Positions 15,575 through 22,734 of a stretch of DNA of 23,325 bases are shown piece by piece. Each line of letters begins with the position of its first letter. Position 1 is the first letter of the stretch. The position numbers and the translations under genes are program-made. The notes beneath the pieces are model-generated. The model was not told the origin of the DNA and searched no databases. It saw only the letters and a list, made by a program, of their open reading frames with translations. Origin of the DNA: Flammeovirgaceae bacterium UBA5008 (GTDB taxonomy: Bacteria; Bacteroidota; Bacteroidia; Cytophagales; Cyclobacteriaceae); the NCBI GenBank assembly GCA_002398365.1, contig DGYK01000056.1, positions 68,418 through 91,742 on the forward strand, in the 5' to 3' direction.

Positions 15575-16864
15575 ATGAAGACGAATTTTGTTGAAGAACT
15601 ACGCTGGCGCGGAATGGTGCACGACATCATGCCGGGAACGGAAGAACTGCTAAATAAGGAAATGGTTTCCGGTTACATTGGGTTTGATCCCACAGCCGAC
15701 TCGCTTCACATTGGTAACCTGGTTCAGATCATGACGCTCGTTCATTTCCAGGCGGCAGGCCACAAGCCTTTTGCTTTGGTGGGCGGAGCCACCGGTATGG
15801 TGGGCGATCCTTCCGGCAAATCAGCCGAACGCAACCTCCTATCCGAAGAGCAACTCAACCACAATCTGGCGGGTGTTAAAAAGCAGCTACAGAAGTTCCT
15901 GAACTTTGAAAGTGGCCCGAACAAAGCCGAGATGGTGAACAACTACGACTGGTTCAAAAACTTCCATTTCTTGGACTTTATCCGTGACGTTGGTAAGCAC
16001 ATCACTGTGAACTATATGATGTCCAAAGATTCGGTGCAAAAGCGCCTGGAAACCGGCCTTTCGTTTACCGAATTCAGTTACCAATTAGTGCAGGGATATG
16101 ACTTTTACTGGCTGTACGCCAACAAGAATTGCCGCTTACAAATGGGTGGTTCGGACCAGTGGGGAAACATTGTTACAGGCACCGAATTGATCCGCAGAAA
16201 AGCGGATGGCGAAGCCTATGCCCTCACCACTCCCCTCATCAAGAAGGCAGATGGTACTAAGTTTGGCAAGTCAGAACAAGGCAATGTGTGGCTCGATCCG
16301 AACCGAACATCCGCCTACAAGTTCTATCAATATTGGCTGAATGCCTCGGATGAAGACGCGGCCAATTTCATCAAGATCTTCACCCAGCGCACCAAAGAAG
16401 AAATCGAAGCGCTGGTAGCCGAACACGAGGTTTCACCCGGTGAGCGCAAACTGCAGAGAGAATTGGCGAAAGACATTACTATCCGGGTACATTCTGTGGA
16501 AGCTTTCGAGACCGCCTTAAAAGCATCGTCATTGTTGTTTGGAAGCTCGACTACCGAGGATCTTGTCAGCTTAGATGAAGCCACCTTATTGTCTGTTTTG
16601 GAAGGTGTTCCTCAGGCCGTTATCACCAAGTCCGCCTACGAGCAATGTGGTTCAGCCATCGAGCTCTTATCAGAAACAACACAAAACATCATCTTCCCAT
16701 CTAAAGGTGAAGCGCGCAAAATGATTCAAGCTGGAGGTGTGAGCATCAACAAGTCGAAGATTACCGATGGCAACGCGAAGCCAGCCTTGGCATTACTTCA
16801 CAACAAGTTCCTGTTGGCGCAAAAGGGCAAGAAAAACTATTTCCTGATCGAAGTTAAAGACTAG
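15575..16864 (+). CDS. tyrS: Tyrosyl-tRNA synthetase
   Basis: A 429-residue class I aminoacyl-tRNA synthetase that charges tRNA-Tyr. Signatures are HIGN (residues 45-48) in SLHIGNLVQ, the KMSKS-equivalent KFGKS (229-233), the tyrosine-binding region with MGGSDQWGNI, and the C-terminal S4 RNA-binding domain (ARKMIQAGGVSINKSKI). The length is normal for the bacterial TyrS with a KFGKS motif. The start is the ATG that gives MKTNFVEELRWRGMVHD, as in homologues. A good promoter precedes it, and the next gene starts 3 bases after its stop. Confidence 0.97.
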   Translation: MKTNFVEELRWRGMVHDIMPGTEELLNKEMVSGYIGFDPTADSLHIGNLVQIMTLVHFQAAGHKPFALVGGATGMVGDPSGKSAERNLLSEEQLNHNLAGVKKQLQKFLNFESGPNKAEMVNNYDWFKNFHFLDFIRDVGKHITVNYMMSKDSVQKRLETGLSFTEFSYQLVQGYDFYWLYANKNCRLQMGGSDQWGNIVTGTELIRRKADGEAYALTTPLIKKADGTKFGKSEQGNVWLDPNRTSAYKFYQYWLNASDEDAANFIKIFTQRTKEEIEALVAEHEVSPGERKLQRELAKDITIRVHSVEAFETALKASSLLFGSSTTEDLVSLDEATLLSVLEGVPQAVITKSAYEQCGSAIELLSETTQNIIFPSKGEARKMIQAGGVSINKSKITDGNAKPALALLHNKFLLAQKGKKNYFLIEVKD

Positions 16865-16867
16865 CCC

Positions 16868-17497
16868 ATGACCTGGAAGGATGCCCTCAACAGCACCCCG
16901 TACAAGCTCTATTTTGCCTTGAATGTCATTGCCTTAATTGGCTTTATCGTCATCCTACCAGGGTTTTTTAATGACGTCATTCAGCCGAAGCCGGGCATTC
17001 AACTGAATGATTGGTTCATGAATCTCTTTGAGCCTCGCGACTGGTCGAACTTTATATTCGTTATCATCTTCGCTGCGCCCGCTCTATTCTTCGTGACTAA
17101 TTTCAAAAATCCAGAAGCGATCTTACTCAGTCTGCAATGCTATGTAATTGTCAATTACCTTCGCATAGCGTCTATCTACTTTTTCACATTAGAGGCACCT
17201 GATGGCTTGATTGCACTCAAAGACCCATTTCTAGCTAAAGTGGCTTACGGTGGCAACGCAGTTTTCGTGAAGGACTTATTCTTCTCAGGGCACACCAGTA
17301 CCTTGGCGATCGTATACTTCATTGAAAAAAGAAAAAATCTGAAAGCCATTCTGTTGATATCAACGCTACTCGTGGGCTTGCTATTGATCTGGCAACGCGT
17401 TCATTATTCAATCGATATACTGGGAGCGTGGACGATTACTTGGCTGGTTTATAAGGGCATAGAGCAACTCAATAGACGAACACTTTTAGCTGATTAA
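16868..17497 (+). CDS. PAP2-superfamily membrane enzyme resembling sphingomyelin/inositolphosphoceramide synthases
   Basis: A 209-residue integral membrane protein with about six hydrophobic segments. The catalytic triad H142 (FFSGHTSTLA), H179 and D183 (RVHYSIDILGAW) fits the PAP2_C (sphingomyelin-synthase-like) branch. NYLRIASIYFFTLEAP at about 96-111 resembles the family's second conserved motif, which in the eukaryotic enzymes ends in TLPxP. Such enzymes move a phosphate-linked head group between lipids or hydrolyse lipid phosphates at the membrane. The gene overlaps the tyrS transcription unit (3-base gap), perhaps only for convenience. A role in sphingolipid head-group chemistry is plausible because many Bacteroidota make sphingolipids, but general lipid phosphatase activity is an alternative. 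Confidence 0.82.
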   Translation: MTWKDALNSTPYKLYFALNVIALIGFIVILPGFFNDVIQPKPGIQLNDWFMNLFEPRDWSNFIFVIIFAAPALFFVTNFKNPEAILLSLQCYVIVNYLRIASIYFFTLEAPDGLIALKDPFLAKVAYGGNAVFVKDLFFSGHTSTLAIVYFIEKRKNLKAILLISTLLVGLLLIWQRVHYSIDILGAWTITWLVYKGIEQLNRRTLLAD

Positions 17498-17521
17498 AGT
17501 CAGTTTATGCGGTTATCCATT

Positions 17522-17539
17522 AAAAAAAAGCCTTTTTTT
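17522..17539 (+). terminator. Possible weak A/T-stem terminator
   Basis: Eight A's, GCC, then seven T's form an A-T stem with a tiny loop 24 bases after the PAP2 gene. It lacks a GC core. It may equally serve as AT-rich promoter context for the next gene. Confidence 0.35.
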
Positions 17540-17565
17540 GAACTGAATCCCAATCCCTGCGTTTA

Positions 17566-17593
17566 TAATTTTGTTAAAATTAGTTTAACTTTG
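17566..17593 (+). promoter_or_regulatory. Two candidate -7 boxes for the dioxygenase/dehydrogenase pair
   Basis: TAATTTTG (17566-17573) and TAACTTTG (17586-17593) both match TAnnTTTG, 20 bases apart. The second ends 26 bases before the ATG at 17620. Upstream TTTG elements are present (17537-17540 and 17570-17573) but neither spacing is ideal. Confidence 0.5.
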
Positions 17594-17619
17594 ACGTTGA
17601 TTTAAGTTAATGTAGTACT

Positions 17620-18477
17620 ATGGAGTTGAATGGAGTAGCAGCCAAAAATGGCACACATAAAAAATCATTGAATAACTATCCTGAATTTACTTTAGGAGAC
17701 GTTTTATCCCATGAGCAGAAAGAGTTCTTTGAAAAAAATGGATTTATTCATTTTAAGAATTTCATCTCCAGAGAAACTGTTGACACGTTGCTGCGCGAAG
17801 CTGAAAAGATTCAGGATGAGTGGGTTAGCCAAGGCTATAAGATGATCAATGGAGTTCCCATCAAATATGGCACAGACATTACCGGCAAGAGAATTGTACA
17901 ACGCTTTGCCTTCTTAAATCAACACAGTCCATTATTCTCCGATTTATTAAAAGATCAAAGACTCAAAGCTCTTTTTGATTTCATCGGCACGGATGATTGC
18001 CGTATTGGCGAAACTGAGAAAGATGGTCTTGTATTCAATCATTATATCAACACCGAAGAAAGTAACTATAGCCAGTTGGGCTGGCACACAGACGCTTTGC
18101 GCGATGTGTTCTACGGTCAGAAAATCCTTCCGATGTTAAATGTCGGAATCCATTTAGATACTTCCACCACCGACAACGGTGGTTTGCGTTTGATTCCCGG
18201 AACGCACAATCAAGGTTTGCGCACCCTCCTATTTAAGAAGTTTTATTTCTTAAGCCACAAGCCGGACAAGAATGAAATTGGCTTGAATGTGGAGCCCGGA
18301 GATTTGACGGTGCATGATGGCCGTTTGTGGCACCGTGTTGCTCGCTCTCCATTTATTGGTGAGAAAAGCCGCAGACGTGTGATGTACGTTCCGATCATTA
18401 CCGGAAAGTTTACACCACGCACGGAAAACAGCAAGCCATTATTCTATCAGCGTCTTATTTCACTCACGAATAAATAA
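17620..18477 (+). CDS. Phytanoyl-CoA dioxygenase (PhyH)-family Fe(II)/2-oxoglutarate oxygenase
   Basis: A 285-residue soluble protein of the PhyH family. Iron ligands are H156 and D158 (LGWHTDALRD) and the distal H238 (HDGRLWHRVA); the 2-oxoglutarate arginine is in the following KSRRRVMYV. The segment NGGLRLIPGTHNQGL is the usual PhyH core. These enzymes hydroxylate organic substrates, commonly fatty acyl chains or small metabolites, with O2 and 2-oxoglutarate. The substrate is not evident. The start is ATG, 26 bases after a promoter-like box. The SDR gene follows after 6 bases, so the two products probably act in the same pathway, for instance hydroxylation followed by oxidation or reduction of the same chain. 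Confidence 0.9.
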   Translation: MELNGVAAKNGTHKKSLNNYPEFTLGDVLSHEQKEFFEKNGFIHFKNFISRETVDTLLREAEKIQDEWVSQGYKMINGVPIKYGTDITGKRIVQRFAFLNQHSPLFSDLLKDQRLKALFDFIGTDDCRIGETEKDGLVFNHYINTEESNYSQLGWHTDALRDVFYGQKILPMLNVGIHLDTSTTDNGGLRLIPGTHNQGLRTLLFKKFYFLSHKPDKNEIGLNVEPGDLTVHDGRLWHRVARSPFIGEKSRRRVMYVPIITGKFTPRTENSKPLFYQRLISLTNK

Positions 18478-18483
18478 TAGCGC

Positions 18484-19254
18484 ATGGCCTACGCCTTAGT
18501 AACCGGTGCCAGCGGTGGCATTGGTTTGGAATTAGCCCGAGAGTTGGCCAAGCGAAAAATTGATCTATTATTAATAGCACGATCTTCTTCCCGACTGGAA
18601 GAAATCTGTAAAGAATTTCGTGCCACCTATTCCATCAAAGCCGAATACCTCAGCGTTGATTTAAGTCTTCCGGATGCGGTTACTCAAATTGAAAACTGGA
18701 TCACCACTAATTCTTTTGCTGTGAATATTCTGGTGAATAATGCAGGTTACGGCATCTGGGGACGAGTAGACGCTACATCGAAGGAGAGTCTCAACAACAT
18801 GATGCAACTCAATATGATTGTGGTGACAAACCTTTGTCACGCATTGATACCTGAGTTAAAGAAACATGCTCAATCGTATATCTTAAATGTAGCCAGCACA
18901 GCCGCGTATCAGGCAGTGCCTACTTTAGCTACGTATGCTGCCACGAAAGCCTTTGTCTTGTTATTTACTCGCGGCTTGCGTTTAGAACTCGAGAACACAT
19001 CAATCTCTGTAACTTGTCTGAGTCCCGGAGCCACTTCTACGAACTTCATTGACCGTGCCGGCATGGAAGCGTTGAAAGAGAAGGCAGAGAAATTCAGCAT
19101 GAAAGCCGAGGACGTAGCAAAGATTGGAATAGAAGGAATGTTTAATAAAAAGGCCGAAATCCTTCCGGGCTTTGTTAATTGGATATCCGTACAGCTTACC
19201 TATTTAGTACCCAAGTTTATTCCCGAAAAGATTGCGGCCGGTTTATACAAGTAA
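18484..19254 (+). CDS. Short-chain dehydrogenase/reductase (SDR)
   Basis: A 256-residue classical SDR. The NAD(P) motif TGASGGIG is at 7-14, NNAG at 85-88, the catalytic S138, and Y151-x3-K155 (YAATK). The arginines after the second strand (IARSSSRLEE) suggest NADPH preference. It is of the COG0300 type, which includes ketoreductases for fatty and sphingoid substrates. It is 6 bases downstream of the PhyH-family gene and ends directly against the converging AAA-M41 gene with no terminator visible. The substrate is unknown. Confidence 0.92.
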   Translation: MAYALVTGASGGIGLELARELAKRKIDLLLIARSSSRLEEICKEFRATYSIKAEYLSVDLSLPDAVTQIENWITTNSFAVNILVNNAGYGIWGRVDATSKESLNNMMQLNMIVVTNLCHALIPELKKHAQSYILNVASTAAYQAVPTLATYAATKAFVLLFTRGLRLELENTSISVTCLSPGATSTNFIDRAGMEALKEKAEKFSMKAEDVAKIGIEGMFNKKAEILPGFVNWISVQLTYLVPKFIPEKIAAGLYK

Positions 19255-21327
19255 TTAGTCTTGTAGTTCATAGCACTCGCGCAGCAGATCATCAACAGCT
19301 GAAATCTCGAATTGCTTCAATTGCTTTTGCAGCATGGTATTGAAAGGGTAATAATTTTCTTTCTTTACAAATGCGGCTTGGTTCATCCACTCTTCCGCTC
19401 CGTACTTCACCACAAACTCTTCAATCTGTGTTTCTTCCATCCGTGAATGTGTAGTAAGGTACTCCGACAGTTTCAAAAGCAAAAGTTTGTTTCGCTTCAT
19501 CAATTGCATGGCTTCTTCCTCACACTCCTTGATTAATTCCAACGCTTCAATTTCGTACTTCTGGTTCACCAGAAATACATCGTTGTTGTTGGTTGTCTTA
19601 ATCGCCATGTGAATGGGGTCCTTCCCCATCGCGTAATTTCTTACTGCCCTGTTGGCTAATGATGAAGCTTCTTCTACATCAGCATATACACCGGTGCTGG
19701 TATATTCTTCGCCAAAAATCAACTTCTCGGCCACGTATCCGCCCAGCGTAATGATGATATCTTTGCGCAGCGTTTCGCGGGTAACGGGCCCTTTCGGGAA
19801 GTTGATTTGACAGAATCCCTCTGCCGAATCGGAAGCTGTGCGTGATACAACCAATGCCGGAATGATATGCAAAGTAGCCACAGCCAATACAGCATGACCT
19901 GCCTCATGCACTGCAGTGTGTGCCTGAATTTCAGGATCGCAGCTTTTACGCAGATTCTCCAATTTCAAAACCGCTTCATCGCTGATGGTTTTAATAAACT
20001 GATTTTGTTCATCGCGCAATTCAAAATAAAAATGTTGCTGCTCATAATACCAGCGAATGTTTTTCACGGGCAAATTTTCTTCCAACAGCATCACCGCCAT
20101 TTTACTGATGCGTGACTCGATCAGGTTTTTGATTGTGGTAAAAATAGGGCGTGTGCCTTGTGATGGAAACACACCTTCTGCATAAATCACATCGGTTACG
20201 GAAGTATCAAAATGAATATTCCATGCAAATTGTTGCTGAACAAATTCAGCAATGCGCTGAAATTGTACCTCAATCAATTGGCGAAATTGCGCCTGATTGA
20301 ACGAGCGGTAAATGATGTGGTTGTTTCCTAAGCGTGCCACTTGCTCCGGACGAAACCGCTTTTTCAACGCCCGCTTGATATGTGCGATGGTGATTTTGGA
20401 TGTTTGTTCATAAAAATCATCGGCACTGATATCCGGATTCATGTTGTGACTCATACGATAGGCCTCATCCAAATTGCCGAGAATGAATATCAACGACTTG
20501 GAAAGATCTAATTGCCGAGAAGCTGTTCGTGTGTGTAAAGCATTCAGAATATGATTGGCCAATTCCTCCAAAGAAGAACTCGTAATAAAAGATTTGATTT
20601 CTTCCTTGCGGGTTTCTCCATGTAAGAAAAGTCCACACATTCCTTCCAGAAAATCAGTTGAAATAAAATAGTCTTTGCTGATAGGCTGATTGTATCGATC
20701 GTGATCTTCGAAATAAAATCCATCAAAAATCTTCACAAACCACTCTACTTCCGAGACGACAACACCTTGCTCTAACTGAACACCTGAGCGAAGTGCTTTC
20801 TCCATTCGCTTCAAACAACTTTCTGCCCGATACAAGTAATAGGTGTTATTACTTGGTATATAGGATATTTTGCCTGAATCAATCAACTCCCAAATAACAC
20901 GCAGTTTATCTTTACCCAGCTCTTCACCATTCTGATTCAGTGTACGAGCAAACTGAAATTCATCTAAACAGAGGACGGCCGGCTTTTGATCAAAGAACTC
21001 CATGTCTTCCGTTAATATTCGTTTTATCCACGCAGCTGAATCGGATTCAAACTCGCCCATATCCATGTGGGCGAAAAGTTGTTTGTACTCCAGAAATTCA
21101 ATCAGTTGATGAACTAATGCGGTTTTACCGGAACCCGTCAATCCCCATAAATTAATTACAGTAGGGCGCAATTGTGCGTCTGGGAAAAGATACCACGGCA
21201 TCAGCAACGAAATCACTTCATCGATGATAGCATCCAGACCTAAAAATTGTTTTTTCAATGAATCCGATACCTCGCGCAGTTTTTGTCGTTTGGTGATCAG
21301 ATCTTGATAATTTGTATTTGTACTCAT
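19255..21327 (-). CDS. Clp-type AAA+ ATPase fused to an FtsH-type M41 zinc protease domain
   Basis: A 690-residue protein in two parts. Residues about 25-410 form an AAA+ module: Walker A GLTGSGKT (62-69), Walker B VLCLDEF (D122, E123), a sensor-1-like LGNLDEAY (N285), and a Clp C-terminal signature RFRPEQVARLG (324-334) with a sensor-2-like GTRP (391-394). This resembles ClpX/ClpB rather than FtsH. About 160 residues separate Walker B from sensor 1, much more than usual. Residues about 470-690 are peptidase M41: HEAGH at 474-478 and the third zinc ligand D550 in GVYADVEEAS, with GGYVAEKLIFGEEYTSTG. No membrane helix is seen, unlike FtsH. It is presumably a cytosolic ATP-dependent protease. 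It converges on the SDR gene and has a long upstream region. Confidence 0.9.
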   Translation of the reverse strand: MSTNTNYQDLITKRQKLREVSDSLKKQFLGLDAIIDEVISLLMPWYLFPDAQLRPTVINLWGLTGSGKTALVHQLIEFLEYKQLFAHMDMGEFESDSAAWIKRILTEDMEFFDQKPAVLCLDEFQFARTLNQNGEELGKDKLRVIWELIDSGKISYIPSNNTYYLYRAESCLKRMEKALRSGVQLEQGVVVSEVEWFVKIFDGFYFEDHDRYNQPISKDYFISTDFLEGMCGLFLHGETRKEEIKSFITSSSLEELANHILNALHTRTASRQLDLSKSLIFILGNLDEAYRMSHNMNPDISADDFYEQTSKITIAHIKRALKKRFRPEQVARLGNNHIIYRSFNQAQFRQLIEVQFQRIAEFVQQQFAWNIHFDTSVTDVIYAEGVFPSQGTRPIFTTIKNLIESRISKMAVMLLEENLPVKNIRWYYEQQHFYFELRDEQNQFIKTISDEAVLKLENLRKSCDPEIQAHTAVHEAGHAVLAVATLHIIPALVVSRTASDSAEGFCQINFPKGPVTRETLRKDIIITLGGYVAEKLIFGEEYTSTGVYADVEEASSLANRAVRNYAMGKDPIHMAIKTTNNNDVFLVNQKYEIEALELIKECEEEAMQLMKRNKLLLLKLSEYLTTHSRMEETQIEEFVVKYGAEEWMNQAAFVKKENYYPFNTMLQKQLKQFEISAVDDLLRECYELQD

Positions 21328-21691
21328 TGTTAAGCTCTATAAAAAAGTAAATAAAGAGCTACTCCTTGCAACAGCAACTAAAGACATGCGCACGAAAACA
21401 ATAGAAATTGTTCTAGTACTGCTTACCTGTTATTGAGTGTAAAAGAAATAGCAAACCGATTAGTTGAGAAATCTCAACTAAAAGCTACTTGTGGATATGT
21501 AAACGTAGTACAAACATAGTTTCTTCTTTAAAAAGGTGTGATAAGAAGAATGATGGCACAAAAGTAGCCTGAGTTAAATTATTCTTCCTAGCATTCTTCC
21601 AAATTTATTTTTTAGAAACATTTCATGACACTTGTCTATGCAGTCTTTTTGCGCAGTAGAAATAAACACAACTTTTCATTTTGAGTACTTG
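21328..21691 (-). other. Upstream region of the AAA-M41 gene
   Basis: No convincing gene. On the minus strand, boxes reading TAnnTTTG occur at 21511-21518 and 21559-21566 (read as CAAAnnTA on plus), so a promoter with a long 5' leader is possible. A 10-bp dyad lies at 21460-21481. Smaller inverted repeats (ACAAT/ATTGT near 21400, GAAGAATG/CATTCTTC near 21550-21600) are also present. Confidence 0.45.
21460..21481. repeat. 22-bp dyad upstream of the AAA-M41 gene
   Basis: TTAGTTGAGA (21460-21469) and TCTCAACTAA (21472-21481) are perfect reverse complements with a 2-base centre. It lies 133 bases upstream of the gene start. It is operator-like; the 2-base centre makes an RNA hairpin of this exact form strained. 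Confidence 0.7.
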
Positions 21692-21720
21692 TTTGATCGA
21701 ATACGCCTCTGTTATATTTG
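21692..21720 (+). promoter_or_regulatory. Strong Bacteroidota-type promoter of a short transcription unit
   Basis: TTTG (21692-21695) and TATATTTG (21713-21720) with a 17-base spacer, the same arrangement as the tyrS promoter. The predicted start of transcription falls next to the ATG at 21728. Confidence 0.75.
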
Positions 21721-21727
21721 CACCATC

Positions 21728-21817
21728 ATGAACAAGAAGCAATCACTTTTTAATCATTATCGCATGCCGAGTATACGTTTTACGTATTCGGAAAGTCTGC
21801 GCGTGGTTTCAATTTGA
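21728..21817 (+). CDS. 29-residue ORF, possible leader peptide
   Basis: ATG at 21728, stop TGA at 21815-21817; the peptide begins MNKKQSLFNHYR and ends SESLRVVSI. It starts about 8 bases after a consensus promoter, so it would be read from a leaderless or nearly leaderless mRNA, and a rho-independent terminator follows 25 bases after the stop. Within the ORF, ATACGT-TTT-ACGTAT (21773-21787) can form a hairpin. Promoter, tiny ORF and terminator with an alternative hairpin is the layout of an attenuator leader, but no run of one regulatory codon is visible, and no structural operon follows. It could also be a small RNA. Confidence 0.45.
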   Translation: MNKKQSLFNHYRMPSIRFTYSESLRVVSI

Positions 21818-21842
21818 TTTTGATATATACATTAACAAAAAC

Positions 21843-21873
21843 AAAACCCCGGGTCAGACACTCGGGGTTTTTT
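21843..21873 (+). terminator. Terminator with a competing hairpin
   Basis: Perfect 9-bp stem AAAACCCCG (21843-21851) with CGGGGTTTT (21863-21871), 11-base loop, run of six T's. The loop contains GTCAGACA (21853-21860), which is exactly complementary to TGTCTGAC just downstream (21876-21883). The second pairing overlaps the terminator loop and could form a pseudoknot or an exclusive alternative. Confidence 0.85.
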
Positions 21874-21917
21874 GTTGTCTGACACACCAATCTATCCTGA
21901 GCTGATTCGAAAGATGA

Positions 21918-21993
21918 CGAGACATATCGGCTCACGCTTATATCGTGTTGAAACCGTAACTGGCTACATGATGGTTCGAATCCATCTGTCTCG
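21918..21993 (+). tRNA. tRNA-like element lacking a D arm (possible tRNA pseudogene)
   Basis: The ends CGAGACA (21918-21924) and TGTCTCG (21987-21993) form a perfect 7-bp acceptor stem over a 76-base span. A perfect T arm (GATGG, loop TTCGAAT, CCATC; 21970-21986) joins it directly. A 4-bp stem with a 7-base loop (21933-21947, loop CTTATAT, would read UAU) could be an anticodon arm, but only 8 bases separate it from the acceptor stem, so there is no D arm, and 22 bases lie between it and the T arm. It is not a standard tRNA; degenerate or highly modified. Confidence 0.35.
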
Positions 21994-22005
21994 ACCCAAT
22001 TTATT

Positions 22006-22076
22006 GGAGATTAAGCTAACTAAGTAGAAGCGTCCCGTTGAAGCCGGGAAGGACTGGAGCGTTACCAGTAATCTCC
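22006..22076 (+). tRNA. tRNA-Phe(GAA)-like cloverleaf with an aberrant T loop
   Basis: All four arms can be drawn in 71 bases. Acceptor GGAGATT/AATCTCC (7 bp). D arm GCT ... AGC with a loop resembling AACTAAGTAG. Anticodon arm TCCCG-TTGAAGC-CGGGA with U33 and anticodon GAA at 22040-22042. Three-base variable loop. T arm ACTGG-AGCGTTA-CCAGT. The T loop lacks the universal TTC, and the D loop has AAG in place of GG, so tertiary contacts would be abnormal. It may be a decayed tRNA or a tRNA mimic. CCA is not encoded. Confidence 0.45.
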
Positions 22077-22094
22077 ACTTAGCCCAGGTGGCGG

Positions 22095-22166
22095 TGATGT
22101 GATAGCATAGCAAGCAGACAAATGCGTAGCGTTTCGCTAAGATCGAAGTTGAAATCTTCCACATCA
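22095..22166 (+). tRNA. Weak tRNA-like element
   Basis: TGATGTG (22095-22101) and CACATCA (22160-22166) make a perfect 7-bp end stem over 72 bases. Inside are a 4-bp D-like stem GCAT/ATGC and a T-arm-like hairpin GAAG-TTGAAAT-CTTC next to the 3' end strand. The middle hairpin TAGCG-TTT-CGCTA does not give a 7-base anticodon loop unless two pairs are opened. Probably a tRNA relic. Just before it, GCCCAGGTGGCGG resembles the 5' end of a leucine tRNA. Confidence 0.25.
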
Positions 22167-22291
22167 TGCTCATTTATGATACATGTCTTCAACCTCACTG
22201 AAGTGAAGATACGCGCAATCGTCACAAATGTAATTACCGGTAAATGTTTATTGATTCCTGAGATGCCTACTCTGCATTATAAAGATGTAGA

Positions 22292-22362
22292 GAAGACAGA
22301 AGGATTCGAACCCTCAATCTGTTGGTTCGTAGCCAACTGATTTTCCATTAATCTATGTCTTC
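22292..22362 (-). tRNA. tRNA-Arg(ACG)
   Basis: A complete cloverleaf of 71 bases on the minus strand. Acceptor GAAGACA/TGTCTTC; TA at positions 8-9; D arm GATT-AATGGAA-AATC with the GG pair; A26; anticodon arm GTTGG-CTACGAA-CCAAC with U33 and anticodon ACG; five-base variable loop; T arm GAGGG-TTCGAAT-CCTTC. All usual invariant bases are present. The base after the acceptor is T, an unusual discriminator that could extend the stem with the preceding A, and CCA is not encoded. Its short arms and lone setting resemble phage-borne or lineage-specific tRNAs. Confidence 0.75.
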
Positions 22363-22535
22363 TATAAAGTCTTCTTCATTTAAAGAAAGAAGCCTGAAAC
22401 ATCTCCTTATTATGATGCGGAAGAAAGCTTGTATAAAAATTCTGCCGATTCTGTTTCTTATCGTGCGCTAACGAACCATAACAAAGAGAATGGTTGGCTT
22501 TTACCAACGGCTTTCTTGCTAAGCAAAACAATAAG

Positions 22536-22571
22536 TGTGCAGTAAGTGCTATGGCGCTAACTGATTGCACA
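22536..22571 (+). repeat. Nested hairpin
   Basis: TGTGCA (22536-22541) pairs with TGCACA (22566-22571), enclosing AGTGC-TATG-GCGCT. A second perfect hairpin, CTCAAA-CTTCT-TTTGAG, follows within 10 bases and is itself followed nearby by a T run. Function unknown; it could mark relics of structured RNA in this region. Confidence 0.4.
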
Positions 22572-22676
22572 GAGCTGTCTCAAACTTCTTTTGAGCGGGC
22601 TGTTTTTATGGAAGTCAACCCAACTTCCAAATGGAGGATTACCCGTCCATTACTCACCAAACGAGTCTCAATCATG

Positions 22677-22734
22677 GTTGAGAGCGGGATTCGAACCCGC
22701 GTTTGCTGTTGCTCTACCATTGAGCTATCTAAAA
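22677..22734 (-). pseudogene. tRNA remnant without an anticodon arm
   Basis: On the minus strand a standard D arm (GCTC-AATGGTA-GAGC; 22711-22725) and a standard T arm (GCGGG-TTCGAAT-CCCGC; 22684-22700) are separated by only 10 bases (AACAGCAAAC), so the anticodon arm is missing. The flanking strands TTTTAGA and TCTCAAC pair at five of seven positions. Total 58 bases. Most simply an internal deletion of a tRNA gene. Confidence 0.45.

Noticed and set aside
22475..22509. A lysine-tRNA-like anticodon hairpin (GTTGG-CTTTTA-CCAAC)
   Set aside because: The loop has six bases instead of seven, and no convincing acceptor or T arm could be placed around it, so it was not listed as a tRNA element.
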